Positions 54,077 to 62,977 of a DNA stretch of 64,000 bases are shown in pieces. The notes beneath the pieces were generated by a model that saw only the letters and a program-made list of their open reading frames with translations, had not been told where the DNA came from and searched no databases. Numbering within the stretch: position 1 is the first letter of the stretch; each line of letters starts with the position of its first letter. Position numbers and translations under genes: made by a program. Origin of the DNA: Caldicellulosiruptor danielii (GTDB lineage: Bacteria; Bacillota; Thermoanaerobacteria; Caldicellulosiruptorales; Caldicellulosiruptoraceae); contig NZ_CP139957.1 of NCBI RefSeq assembly GCF_034343125.1, forward strand, positions 1,077,001 to 1,141,000. Direction: 5' to 3'.

Positions 54077-54388
54077 ATGTATGCAATAATTGAAACAGGC
54101 GGAAAACAATATAAAGTACAAGAAGGCGATGTTTTAAAAGTTGAAAAGCTGAAAGCTGATGTTGATTCTATGGTAAAGATTGACAAGGTGTTGGCAATTT
54201 CGTCCGACGATGGCTTTGTTGTTGGAAAGCCATATGTAGATGGCGCATATGTTGAAGCAAAGGTTTTGAAACATGCAAAGGATAAGAAAATCATAGTATT
54301 TACTTACAAATCAAAAACAGGTTATCACAGAAAGCTTGGACATCGCCAGTGGTATACAAAAATTCAGATAACAAAAATAGTAAAGTAA
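54077..54388 (+). CDS. rplU: 50S ribosomal protein L21
   Basis: Ribosomal protein bL21, 103 residues, [14 protein letters not shown] to [11 protein letters not shown], the usual length and motifs ([17 protein letters not shown]). Two ATGs are possible: 54065 is 1 bp after AGGAGG, 54077 is 13 bp after it and gives the canonical N-terminus, so 54077 is chosen with some doubt. Starts the rplU-prp-rpmA operon. Confidence 0.96.
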   Translation: MYAIIETGGKQYKVQEGDVLKVEKLKADVDSMVKIDKVLAISSDDGFVVGKPYVDGAYVEAKVLKHAKDKKIIVFTYKSKTGYHRKLGHRQWYTKIQITKIVK

Positions 54389-54407
54389 GTAAGTTAAATT
54401 GTCAACC

Positions 54408-54749
54408 ATGATTGAAGCTACTTTTTTAAAATCACAAAAGAAAGGGTATTATAAAATAGTTGTAAAAGGGCATAGCCATTTTGCTCCAAAAGGTAAAGAT
54501 ATAGTGTGCAGTGCAGTCTCTTCAATAGTGCTTGCAAATGTAAATGGCTGCATTGAGATATTGAAAGCTGAGCATTTGTTGAAACAAAAAGAAGGCTATT
54601 TGGAATTTGAAGTACTAAATAACAATGAAGAAGTAACGAAAGGTTGTTCACTTCTTCTTCAAACAGCATATTTAGCTTTAAAAGAGTTAGAACTTCAGTA
54701 TCCAAAACATGTTAAAGTGGAGGTGAAAGAAGATGAAGCTAATATTTGA
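54408..54749 (+). CDS. prp: Ribosomal-processing cysteine protease Prp
   Basis: Cysteine protease that removes the N-terminal extension of L27 in Firmicutes and relatives. About 113 residues; the catalytic pair is His in [12 protein letters not shown] and Cys in [10 protein letters not shown]. The substrate L27 encoded next has an extension ending in a Prp-type site. The start is not clear: ATG 54408 gives a family-like N-terminus (IEATFLKSQ), TTG 54399 would add three residues; neither has a strong ribosome site, so coupling to rplU is likely. Its end overlaps rpmA. Confidence 0.9.
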   Translation: MIEATFLKSQKKGYYKIVVKGHSHFAPKGKDIVCSAVSSIVLANVNGCIEILKAEHLLKQKEGYLEFEVLNNNEEVTKGCSLLLQTAYLALKELELQYPKHVKVEVKEDEANI

Positions 54750-55032
54750 CATTCAGCTTTTTGCACACAAGAAAGCTGGTGGTTCAACAAGAAACGGAAG
54801 AGATAGCGAGTCAAAAAGACTTGGTGTTAAAAGGTCAGACGGTCAGTTTGTGTTAGCAGGCAACATCTTGGTAAGACAGAGAGGTACTAAATTCCATCCT
54901 GGCAAGAATGTCGGCCGTGGTGGAGACGATACCCTCTTTGCTCTGGTTACAGGGTATGTAAAGTTTGAAAACAAGAGAGGAAGAAAAGTTGTATCTGTTA
55001 TTCCAGCTGAAGAGATGGTTGCTGTTCAATAA
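54733..55032 (+). CDS. rpmA: 50S ribosomal protein L27, N-terminally extended precursor
   Basis: Ribosomal protein bL27, 99 residues. The mature protein should start at [15 protein letters not shown], whose first residues reach the peptidyl transferase centre. Ahead of it is [10 protein letters not shown], an extension ending in QLF like the LNLQFF of Staphylococcus L27, which Prp must remove. The gene overlaps prp by 17 bp and follows AGGTGAAAGAAG. A terminator closes the operon. Confidence 0.96.
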   Translation: MKLIFDIQLFAHKKAGGSTRNGRDSESKRLGVKRSDGQFVLAGNILVRQRGTKFHPGKNVGRGGDDTLFALVTGYVKFENKRGRKVVSVIPAEEMVAVQ

Positions 55033-55054
55033 TTCAAAAATAGTATGACTTTTA

Positions 55055-55095
55055 AAAAAAGAGGCAAACTTAATTGAAGGTTTGTCTCTTTTTTT
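55055..55095 (+). terminator. Rho-independent terminator after rpmA
   Basis: AGAGGCAAAC and GTTTGTCTCT form a stem (one G-U pair) followed by seven or more Ts. Confidence 0.88.
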
Positions 55096-55147
55096 GTATC
55101 TTGAGAAATGATTTCTAATAGAGTTTTTCAAATAAGAGGTGAATTTT

Positions 55148-56431
55148 ATGTTTGTAGATGTTGCTAAAATTTACGTAAAAGCAGGAGATGGCGGAGATGG
55201 TATAGTTGCATTCAGACGCGAAAAGTACGTTCCAGCGGGTGGTCCTGCAGGAGGAGATGGTGGAAAAGGTGGAGATGTTATTTTTGTTGCAGATAGAGAG
55301 TTAAATACTTTGCTTGATTTTAAATACAAAAGGCATTACAAGGCACAAAACGGTGAGCGGGGCGGACCTAACAATATGCATGGAAAAGATGGCGAGGATT
55401 TGATAATAAAAGTTCCAGTTGGTACAGTTATAAAAGATGCTGAGACAGGTGAGACAATTGCAGACCTGTCACGCGAGGGTGACAGAGCAATTGTTGCCCA
55501 CGGTGGAAGAGGTGGAAGAGGAAATGCTCATTTTGCAACAGCAACAAGGCAGGTTCCAAGATTTGCCGAGGTTGGTGAAAAAGGTGATGAACTTTGGGTG
55601 ATATTGGAACTCAAAGTTTTAGCAGACGTTGGACTCATAGGCTATCCAAACGTTGGAAAGTCAACATTTTTATCTGTTGCTACAAACGCAAAGCCTGAGA
55701 TAGCAAACTATCCGTTTACAACAAAGTATCCCAACCTTGGGATTGTATATATTAGCGAGGGTGAGAGCTTTGTACTGGCAGACATACCAGGGCTTATTGA
55801 AGGGGCAAGTGAAGGAGCAGGTCTTGGACATCAATTTTTGCGACATGTAGAAAGGACAAAGGTTTTGATTCATGTTGTTGATGTGTCGGGAAGTGAAGGA
55901 AGAGAGCCTGTTGAGGATTTTATAAAAATCAATGATGAGCTTAAAAAATATAGTCCTGAGCTTGCACAAAAACCGCAAATTGTTGCAGCAAACAAGATGG
56001 ACCTTCCTGATGCCCAGGCGTATTTTGAACTTTTCAAGGAAGAAATTGAAAAGATAGGGTATGAAGTGTATCCTGTCTCTGCAGCAACAGGCATGGGTGT
56101 AAGAGAGGTTTTAAAAAGGGCTTATGAACTTTTGAAGCAGCAAAAAATGCTTGATAATGAGCAAGAGGATGCAAAGCCACGAACTTTTGTTTACTATAAG
56201 AAAAAGGATGTAAAGCCGCTGAGTATCAGAAAAGAAAATGGTGTATATGTTGTAGAAGGTACAGTTGTAGAGAAGGTTGCAAGAAACATAGTTTTAAATG
56301 ACCATGACTCTTTCAGGTATTTCCAAAATTTCTTAAACAAGCTTGGAGTCTTTGACAAGTTAAGAGAGATGGGAATCCAGGATGGCGATATTGTGAGGAT
56401 ACTTGATGTTGAGTTTGAATATTATGAATAA
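55148..56431 (+). CDS. obgE: GTPase Obg/CgtA
   Basis: Ribosome-associated GTPase involved in 50S assembly and stress signalling, 427 residues. Glycine-rich Obg fold (GGDGIVAFRREKYVPAGGPAGGDGGKGG), the G domain with G1 IGYPNVGKST, G3 DIPGLIEGASEG and G4 NKMDLP, and the C-terminal OCT domain found in Firmicute Obg. ATG 55148 has AAGAGGTGA upstream; the GTG at 55139 lies within that site. The gene follows the rpmA terminator, as in most Firmicutes. Confidence 0.97.
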   Translation: MFVDVAKIYVKAGDGGDGIVAFRREKYVPAGGPAGGDGGKGGDVIFVADRELNTLLDFKYKRHYKAQNGERGGPNNMHGKDGEDLIIKVPVGTVIKDAETGETIADLSREGDRAIVAHGGRGGRGNAHFATATRQVPRFAEVGEKGDELWVILELKVLADVGLIGYPNVGKSTFLSVATNAKPEIANYPFTTKYPNLGIVYISEGESFVLADIPGLIEGASEGAGLGHQFLRHVERTKVLIHVVDVSGSEGREPVEDFIKINDELKKYSPELAQKPQIVAANKMDLPDAQAYFELFKEEIEKIGYEVYPVSAATGMGVREVLKRAYELLKQQKMLDNEQEDAKPRTFVYYKKKDVKPLSIRKENGVYVVEGTVVEKVARNIVLNDHDSFRYFQNFLNKLGVFDKLREMGIQDGDIVRILDVEFEYYE

Positions 56432-56458
56432 GTTTTAGATTTATCATAAAAATGGATA

Positions 56459-56487
56459 TAGACAAAGAGGAAAAAATGAGGTAGAAT
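56459..56487 (+). promoter_or_regulatory. Possible sigma-A promoter of the small Cys-rich gene
   Basis: TAGACA (56459-56464) and TAGAAT (56482-56487) with a 17-bp spacer, about 35-50 bp before the small gene. Confidence 0.45.
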
Positions 56488-56519
56488 AAATCTCAAACAA
56501 AAAGAAATCTTATAAAGGT

Positions 56520-56726
56520 TTGGAGGTCATCTTTTCTGATATGGAGTGCATCAATTGTGGGAACTGCAAAGTAGGTAACAGCACATATTTTTGTTTTAAA
56601 GAAAATGGGTTTGTGGTGGATGTGTCAAAACAAAAGGTGGTTGAGAAGGTAAGAAGCGGCTGGAAAAAGGGGGATCCGGAATACGAGAAACAGCGGCGCA
56701 GGTCTCGAAAAGAAGTAGAGGTCTAA
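56520..56726 (+). CDS. Small Cys-rich protein, unrecognised
   Basis: Up to 68 residues. The N-terminal part has four cysteines (CINCGNCKVGNSTYFC), suited to binding zinc or a cluster; the C-terminal third is very basic (KQRRRSRKEVEV), hinting at nucleic-acid contact. I do not recognise the family. The start is unclear: TTG 56520 precedes the GGAGG at 56522, and ATG 56541 is 13 bp after it (61 residues). Supporting signs are a candidate promoter ahead and a strong terminator directly behind. Lies between obgE and yhbY. Confidence 0.6.
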   Translation: MEVIFSDMECINCGNCKVGNSTYFCFKENGFVVDVSKQKVVEKVRSGWKKGDPEYEKQRRRSRKEVEV

Positions 56727-56734
56727 AAATAAAA

Positions 56735-56778
56735 AAATGCCGGCAGAAAGGCAAGGTCCTTTCTGCCGTTTTAGTTTT
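56735..56778 (+). terminator. Rho-independent terminator after the small Cys-rich gene
   Basis: CGGCAGAAAGG and CCTTTCTGCCG form an 11-bp perfect stem with a 6-nt loop, followed by TTTTAGTTTT. The longest reading frame of the next gene would begin inside this stem, which argues against that start. Confidence 0.88.
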
Positions 56779-56817
56779 AAATCGAAAATTAAATTCATAA
56801 AAGAGGTGAAAAATATC

Positions 56818-57105
56818 TTGCTAACATCCAAACAAAGAGCAAAACTCAAGGGCATGGCAAACACAATGGATGCGATCATTCGAATTGGCAAGGAAGGGAT
56901 TACAGAAAGAGTACTTAAACAAATAGATGAAGCGCTCACTGCAAGAGAGCTTATAAAAATTGCCGTTGAGAAGAACTGCGAGGTAGAGCCAAAAGAAGCG
57001 ATAACTTATATATGCGAAAAACTAAATGCTGAGCCTGTACAGGTAATTGGCAGAAAGATTGTGATTTACAGAAGGTCAGAAGAAAACCCGAGAATTCAGA
57101 TTTAA
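56818..57105 (+). CDS. YhbY-family RNA-binding protein (CRM domain)
   Basis: A 95-residue single CRM domain, LTSKQRAKLKGMANTMDAI through IGKEGIT to IGRKIVIYRR, as in E. coli YhbY, which binds pre-50S particles. TTG 56818 is chosen: GAGGTGA lies 9-10 bp upstream and the family starts here; the ATG at 56737 falls in a terminator stem. It sits near obgE, another 50S assembly gene. Confidence 0.9.
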   Translation: MLTSKQRAKLKGMANTMDAIIRIGKEGITERVLKQIDEALTARELIKIAVEKNCEVEPKEAITYICEKLNAEPVQVIGRKIVIYRRSEENPRIQI

Positions 57106-57116
57106 AAACTATAGTA

Positions 57117-57145
57117 TTGACGCGTGTATTTTTAAGTGGTATAAT
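57117..57145 (+). promoter_or_regulatory. Sigma-A promoter of the SAM riboswitch-metY unit
   Basis: TTGACG (57117-57122) and TATAAT (57140-57145) with a 17-bp spacer; transcription would start about 25 nt before the aptamer. Confidence 0.8.
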
Positions 57146-57176
57146 CAAAGCAACAAAATTGAATACTAAGAAAATT

Positions 57177-57371
57177 ACTTCTTATCAAGAGTGGCGGAGG
57201 GACTGGCCCAATGAAGCCCGGCAACCGGAAAAAGGGAAAGCTTCAATCCTTTTTCTTGGTGCCAATTCCAGCAGGTATTTTTTTAAATACCTGGCAGATA
57301 AGAAGTAAGAAGATTTAGAAAGAAGTCTTCTTGTAGCTTATCTGCAGGAAGACTATTTTTTTATCTTTTTT
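57177..57371 (+). ncRNA. SAM-I (S-box) riboswitch with terminator/antiterminator
   Basis: The aptamer core is clear: AGAGTGGCGGAGGGACTGGCC, then GAAGCCCGGCAACC, GGTGCCAATTCCAGCAG and GGCAGATAAG. P1 is a perfect 10-bp helix (57177-57186 with 57297-57306). The off-state terminator pairs AGTCTTC (57324-57330) with GAAGACT (57348-57354) before a T-run. The on-state antiterminator pairs GCAGATAAG (57294-57302) with CTTATCTGC (57337-57345), using the 3' strand of P1. SAM binding should therefore stop transcription before metY. Confidence 0.96.
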
Positions 57372-57373
57372 GA

Positions 57374-58693
<1,320 letters not shown>

Positions 58694-58724
58694 AATAGTT
58701 TTTAAGCTGACATTTCAAGTAGCG

Positions 58725-58785
58725 ATGAAAGATTGCTCCAAAAATCAAAGTTTGTAAATAAAAATGGGGCAATCTTTCATTTTAA
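58725..58785 (+). terminator. Terminator-like hairpin between metY and metX
   Basis: ATGAAAGATTGC and GCAATCTTTCAT form a 12-bp stem across a long A-rich loop, followed by a T-rich stretch. It may end the metY transcript in part; no clear second promoter is seen before metX. Confidence 0.7.
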
Positions 58786-58816
58786 TTAATCTTTTTTTGG
58801 TGGGGGTAAAGAAAAG

Positions 58817-59962
58817 TTGGAAAAGTTTGAGTTCTGGGAAGAGGGTTATAAAAAATTTGTACGATTTGCTCACAACAAGGATTTTGTATTAGAAAGTGGA
58901 AAAACATTTGGACCAATCACAGTCGCATATGAAGTTTATGGAGAAATAAATAAAGAAAAGAATAATATCATCCTTATAACCCACGCTTTAACAGGTGATT
59001 CTCACGTTGCAAAACATTCAGAAGATGATCCCAAGCCCGGATGGTGGGACAAGTTTGTTGGCCCTGGTAAAATGATTGATACAAATAAATATTTTGTAAT
59101 ATGTTCAAATGTGTTTGGAGGCTGTCAGGGCACAACAGGTCCTTCTTCTATTGACCCTGAGACAGGGAAACCTTACGGTGCAAAGTTTCCTATAATAACC
59201 ATAAAAGACATGGTAAATGTTCAGAAAAAACTTTTAGAAGCTCTTGAGATAGACCATATCTTGTGTGTTGTTGGTGGGTCAATGGGTGGTATGCAGGCTT
59301 TGGAGTGGGCTGTGAGCTACCCGGATTTTATGGACGGGGTTATAAACATTGCATCACCATTGAAACTTAACGCACAGTCCATTGCTTTCAATGAAGTTAT
59401 GAGAAGGGCTATCATGGCAGACCCAAACTGGCACGGTGGAGACTACTATGATAAGACAGGACCTTCTCAGGGACTTTCAATTGCCAGAATGCTTGGTATG
59501 ATAACATACCAGTCTGATAAGCTCATGGACAGAAAGTTTAATCGCCGAATGAAAGACCCTGTTGAGAGCTTTTTTGAGTCGTTTAACACCGAGTTTGAAG
59601 TCGAAAGTTATTTACACTATCAGGGTATGAAACTTGTTCAAAGGTTTGATGCAAACACATATCTTTATCTCACACGCGCAATGGACCTTTATGATTTGGG
59701 AAGAACATATGGCAGCGAAGAGGAAGCTTTGAGACGAATAAAGGCAAAATTTTTACTCATTGCTATAACCTCGGATATACTTTTCCCGCTGTCTCAGATG
59801 AGATATATGAGAGACAGGCTTTTAGAAGCTGGGGTTGATCTTGTTTACAAAGAAATTGAGTCTGATTATGGTCATGACTCTTTTTTGGTGGAAGAGGAGA
59901 AGTACAGGAATATTATATCTGAATTTTTAGAATTACTATATAACAAGGAGATGATAAGATGA
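58817..59962 (+). CDS. metX: Homoserine O-acetyltransferase
   Basis: Alpha/beta hydrolase that acetylates homoserine with acetyl-CoA; 381 residues. The nucleophile serine is in GGSMGGMQALEW, the acid Asp in ITSDILFPLSQ and the His in YGHDSFLVE; LITHALTGDSHVAKH and NVFGGCQGTTGPSS are typical of MetX. TTG start behind GGTGGGGG. It provides the substrate of MetY upstream. The next gene overlaps its stop codon. Serine or succinyl variants of MetX cannot be excluded by sequence alone. Confidence 0.93.
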   Translation: MEKFEFWEEGYKKFVRFAHNKDFVLESGKTFGPITVAYEVYGEINKEKNNIILITHALTGDSHVAKHSEDDPKPGWWDKFVGPGKMIDTNKYFVICSNVFGGCQGTTGPSSIDPETGKPYGAKFPIITIKDMVNVQKKLLEALEIDHILCVVGGSMGGMQALEWAVSYPDFMDGVINIASPLKLNAQSIAFNEVMRRAIMADPNWHGGDYYDKTGPSQGLSIARMLGMITYQSDKLMDRKFNRRMKDPVESFFESFNTEFEVESYLHYQGMKLVQRFDANTYLYLTRAMDLYDLGRTYGSEEEALRRIKAKFLLIAITSDILFPLSQMRYMRDRLLEAGVDLVYKEIESDYGHDSFLVEEEKYRNIISEFLELLYNKEMIR

Positions 59963-60681
59963 TATTGAATATTTTGGGGGCAAGAGGACCTTATCCGGCA
60001 AAAGGTGAGCCCACATCAGGGTATCTTTTGAAGACAAAAGAGGCAAATATTCTACTTGAGTGTGGAAGTGGAGTTTTGACAAGGCTTTTAAACTTTATTT
60101 CTTTTGATGAGATTTCTTTTATCATCTGCAGCCACCTTCATGCTGACCACACAAGCGATCTGGGAGTTTTGAGGTACTATCTTGCATCAAGAGGAAAAGA
60201 AATAGACCTTTATATGCCTTCTGAGCCAAAAGAAGAATATGATTTGATAAGAAAAGGAGTATACAGAATTAAGGAAATTGAAAATAATATGGAAGCAAAA
60301 ATTGGAAATCTTACAATCAAGTTTTTGGAAGGTCAGCATCCCTACAAAAGCTTTGCTGTAAGAATTGAAGAGGATGATAAGGTTTTTGGATTCTCAGGTG
60401 ATACAGGATTTAAAGGAGAGCTGATAGAATTTTTCAAGGATGCAGATGTACTTTTGCTAAACTCAGCATACACAGACAAGGAAGCAGAGAAGATTGAACC
60501 TGAAAAAAGGTTTCATATGAGTCCAAAACAAGCAGCTGAAATTGCAAAAAAAGCAAATGCAAAGCTTCTTGTTTTGACACATTTAAAGCCTGAGTGCAAC
60601 GAAAAAGAACATCTTATGTCTGCGAAAGAGGTTTTTGAAAATGTTGTTCTTGCAACAGATAAAGATACAATAGAATTTTAA
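59959..60681 (+). CDS. MBL-fold metallo-hydrolase
   Basis: A 240-residue metallo-beta-lactamase-fold protein of the ribonuclease Z-like type: ICSHLHADHTSDLGVLRYYL holds the first zinc ligands, FGFSGDTGF the bridging Asp, and LLVLTHLKPE the last His. Short members of this kind are annotated as cAMP phosphodiesterase- or RNase Z-like, but the substrate is unknown. ATGA overlap with metX suggests coupling; a functional link to methionine synthesis is not evident. Confidence 0.87.
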   Translation: MILNILGARGPYPAKGEPTSGYLLKTKEANILLECGSGVLTRLLNFISFDEISFIICSHLHADHTSDLGVLRYYLASRGKEIDLYMPSEPKEEYDLIRKGVYRIKEIENNMEAKIGNLTIKFLEGQHPYKSFAVRIEEDDKVFGFSGDTGFKGELIEFFKDADVLLLNSAYTDKEAEKIEPEKRFHMSPKQAAEIAKKANAKLLVLTHLKPECNEKEHLMSAKEVFENVVLATDKDTIEF

Positions 60682-60709
60682 TATACAAAAAAATATAACG
60701 GTTTTAAAA

Positions 60710-61603
60710 ATGTTTGCAGATGCCCACAATGATATTTTAACTACTGCCTTTTCAAAAGGTGAAAATCTTTATAAAAATTCCTGCCAGTTTGACTTTGAGA
60801 GGGCAAAAAGCATTAACTTAAAACTCCAATACATGGCAATATGGCAAGACACACGTCAAAAAGGCATTAATTTTTTGAAAAATGCCTTTTATTTTTTGGA
60901 TAGAATAAATGAGTATGAAATAAACAATATAACCCAAAGCCAAAAAATCGAAGATGGCAGGATAAATATTTTACTTTCAATCGAGGATATATCTTTTATA
61001 AATGACGCGTATGAGGTAGAACTTCTAAAACAAAGAGGGGTAAAAAGTGCAACACTTTCCTGGAATTACGAAAATAAACTTTGCGGCGGTGCATATTCAG
61101 ATAAAGGTTTGACAAGTACAGGGCAGAAGGTTTTAAAAAAATTACTTGAAGAAAACTTTGTCATAGACCTTGCACATGCATCAAACAAGACTTTTTTTGA
61201 TGTTGTAAAGCATCTAAATAAACCTTTTATTGTAAGCCATTCTAATTGTTTTAGCATATGCCCGCACCCGCGAAACCTAACAGATGAACAGATAAAGATT
61301 GTAAGAGATTTTAATGGCATAATAGGAATCAATTTTTATTCTCCATTTGTAAAAGATAAAGGTAAAGCTAATTTGAATGATCTTGCCAAACACATAGCAT
61401 ATATTGCAGAGCTAATTGGTGCACAGTACATTTCATTTGGGTCTGATTTTGATGGAGCAGACGAATTTCCAGAAGGCTTAAGAGGAGTTGAGGATTTGCC
61501 AAATGTAAAAGAAGAACTCGGAAAATGGGGATTTTCAGAGAAAGAAATTGAAAATATTTGCTATTTAAACCTTGTGAGGTTTACAGAAAAATTTTTAAAA
61601 TGA
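60710..61603 (+). CDS. Membrane dipeptidase family (M19) metallopeptidase
   Basis: 297 residues, TIM-barrel amidohydrolase of the renal dipeptidase family. Metal ligands: FADAHNDIL (His and Asp), LLSIEDISFI (bridging Glu), IVSHSN and FGSDFDGAD. There is no signal peptide despite the family's name. It probably hydrolyses dipeptides in the cytosol; the D-amino acid preference of some members cannot be judged. No strong ribosome site before ATG 60710; 28 bp from the previous gene. Confidence 0.87.
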   Translation: MFADAHNDILTTAFSKGENLYKNSCQFDFERAKSINLKLQYMAIWQDTRQKGINFLKNAFYFLDRINEYEINNITQSQKIEDGRINILLSIEDISFINDAYEVELLKQRGVKSATLSWNYENKLCGGAYSDKGLTSTGQKVLKKLLEENFVIDLAHASNKTFFDVVKHLNKPFIVSHSNCFSICPHPRNLTDEQIKIVRDFNGIIGINFYSPFVKDKGKANLNDLAKHIAYIAELIGAQYISFGSDFDGADEFPEGLRGVEDLPNVKEELGKWGFSEKEIENICYLNLVRFTEKFLK

Positions 61604-61666
61604 AATTTTGGCAGCTACATCTTGCGTTTTTACTTGAAAAATTCTCAGTTTTCTGTATCAGTACTA

Positions 61667-61695
61667 TTGAAAAATGCATATAAATATGATATAGT
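61667..61695 (+). promoter_or_regulatory. Sigma-A promoter of the aminotransferase gene
   Basis: TTGAAA (61667-61672) and TATAGT (61690-61695) with a 17-bp spacer, about 38 bp before the start codon. Confidence 0.65.
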
Positions 61696-61732
61696 ATTGC
61701 AAAAATGATTTAAAGGAGAGAAGCGATAAAAA

Positions 61733-62926
61733 ATGAAATATTCTCAAAAGGCACTTAACATTTCAGCGTCACCGACACTTGCCATTGATAGCCTTGCAAA
61801 AAAATTAAAAGAAGCTGGTGAAAATGTAATTGGATTTGGTGCAGGTGAGCCTGATTTTGACACTCCAGATAATATTAAGTATGCTGCAGTTTCAGCTATT
61901 GTAAAAGGGTATACAAAATACACGCCAGTTGCGGGGATTAGCTGTTTAAAAGAAGCTGTTGCAAAGTATTACAAAGAGAATTATGCATTAGATTATTCTC
62001 CAGATGAAGTGGTTGTTTCAAATGGTGCTAAGCATTCACTTATGAACGTGTTTTTTGCACTTTTGAATGAAGGTGATGAGGTACTTCTTCCATCTCCATA
62101 TTGGGTTACATATCCAGAACTTATAAAACTTGCAGGTGGTAAGGTCGTAGTTGTACCAACAGCAAAAGAGTCAAATTATAAGGTAAGTGGCAGAGACTTA
62201 CAAAAGTATATCACATCTAAAACAAAGGCTCTTGTTTTAAATTCTCCGTCGAATCCAAGTGGGATGGTCTATACATATGAAGAGCTTAGAGAGATTGTTG
62301 AACTTTGTATACAGAATGAAATATTCATTATTTCAGATGAGATTTATGACAAGCTCATATATGATGGAAAGAAGCATATTTCACCAGCTTCTTTTGGTGA
62401 GAAAGCAAAAGAACTTACTATAATTGTAAATGGTGTTTCAAAGTCTTATGCAATGACAGGCTGGAGAATAGGGTATACTCTTTCAAATAAAGAACTTGCC
62501 AAGATTATGACAAACCTTCAAAGCCACACAACCTCAAATCCAAACTCAATTGCCCAGTATGCTGCATATGAGGCTCTGAGCGGTCCTCAAGAAAGTCTTA
62601 AGAAGATGGTACAAGAGTTTGCAAAAAGAAGAGATTTGATATATGAGCTTGTAAATGAGATTGAGGGTTTAAGTAGCATAAAACCCCAAGGGGCGTTTTA
62701 TATTTGGGTTGACTTATCAGGTGTTATTGGGAAAAGTTTTGAGGGGAAAGTTATAGACAGTGCAAATACCTTTGCAAAGCTTCTTTTAGAAAATGAAAAG
62801 GTTGCAGTTGTTCCAAGCGAAGGCTTTGGTATGGAAAATCATATAAGGCTTTCATATGCTACATCTGTGCAGAATATCAAAGAGGGCTTGGCCAGAATAA
62901 AGAGGTTTGTTGAAAAACTCAAATAA
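61733..62926 (+). CDS. Class I/II pyridoxal-phosphate aminotransferase, probable aspartate aminotransferase
   Basis: 397 residues, subgroup I-gamma/AAT-like. FGAGEPDFDTPDNIK and the following YTPVAGISCLKEAVA, NAKHS-type PLP site (VSNGAKHSLMN), NSPSNPSGMVY, ISDEIYDKLIYDG, the PLP lysine in GVSKSYAMTGWRIGY and the C-terminal arginine in HIRLSYATS are present. This is the pattern of bacterial AspB-type aspartate aminotransferases, which also accept other amino acids. AAGGAGAG precedes the ATG. It is followed closely by purB, which uses aspartate in an earlier step of its pathway. Confidence 0.92.
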   Translation: MKYSQKALNISASPTLAIDSLAKKLKEAGENVIGFGAGEPDFDTPDNIKYAAVSAIVKGYTKYTPVAGISCLKEAVAKYYKENYALDYSPDEVVVSNGAKHSLMNVFFALLNEGDEVLLPSPYWVTYPELIKLAGGKVVVVPTAKESNYKVSGRDLQKYITSKTKALVLNSPSNPSGMVYTYEELREIVELCIQNEIFIISDEIYDKLIYDGKKHISPASFGEKAKELTIIVNGVSKSYAMTGWRIGYTLSNKELAKIMTNLQSHTTSNPNSIAQYAAYEALSGPQESLKKMVQEFAKRRDLIYELVNEIEGLSSIKPQGAFYIWVDLSGVIGKSFEGKVIDSANTFAKLLLENEKVAVVPSEGFGMENHIRLSYATSVQNIKEGLARIKRFVEKLK

Positions 62927-62977
62927 AGGTATAATTAGAGATAGAAAATACAGAAAGATTAGGGGAAGTGAAGAAAG

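Noticed and set aside
56737-56817. N-terminal extension of the YhbY-family protein
   Set aside because: It would start inside an 11-bp terminator stem, and a proper ribosome site plus family start lie at TTG 56818.
57117-57308. Short open frame upstream of metY
   Set aside because: It lies exactly on the promoter and SAM-I aptamer; the RNA structure explains the sequence.
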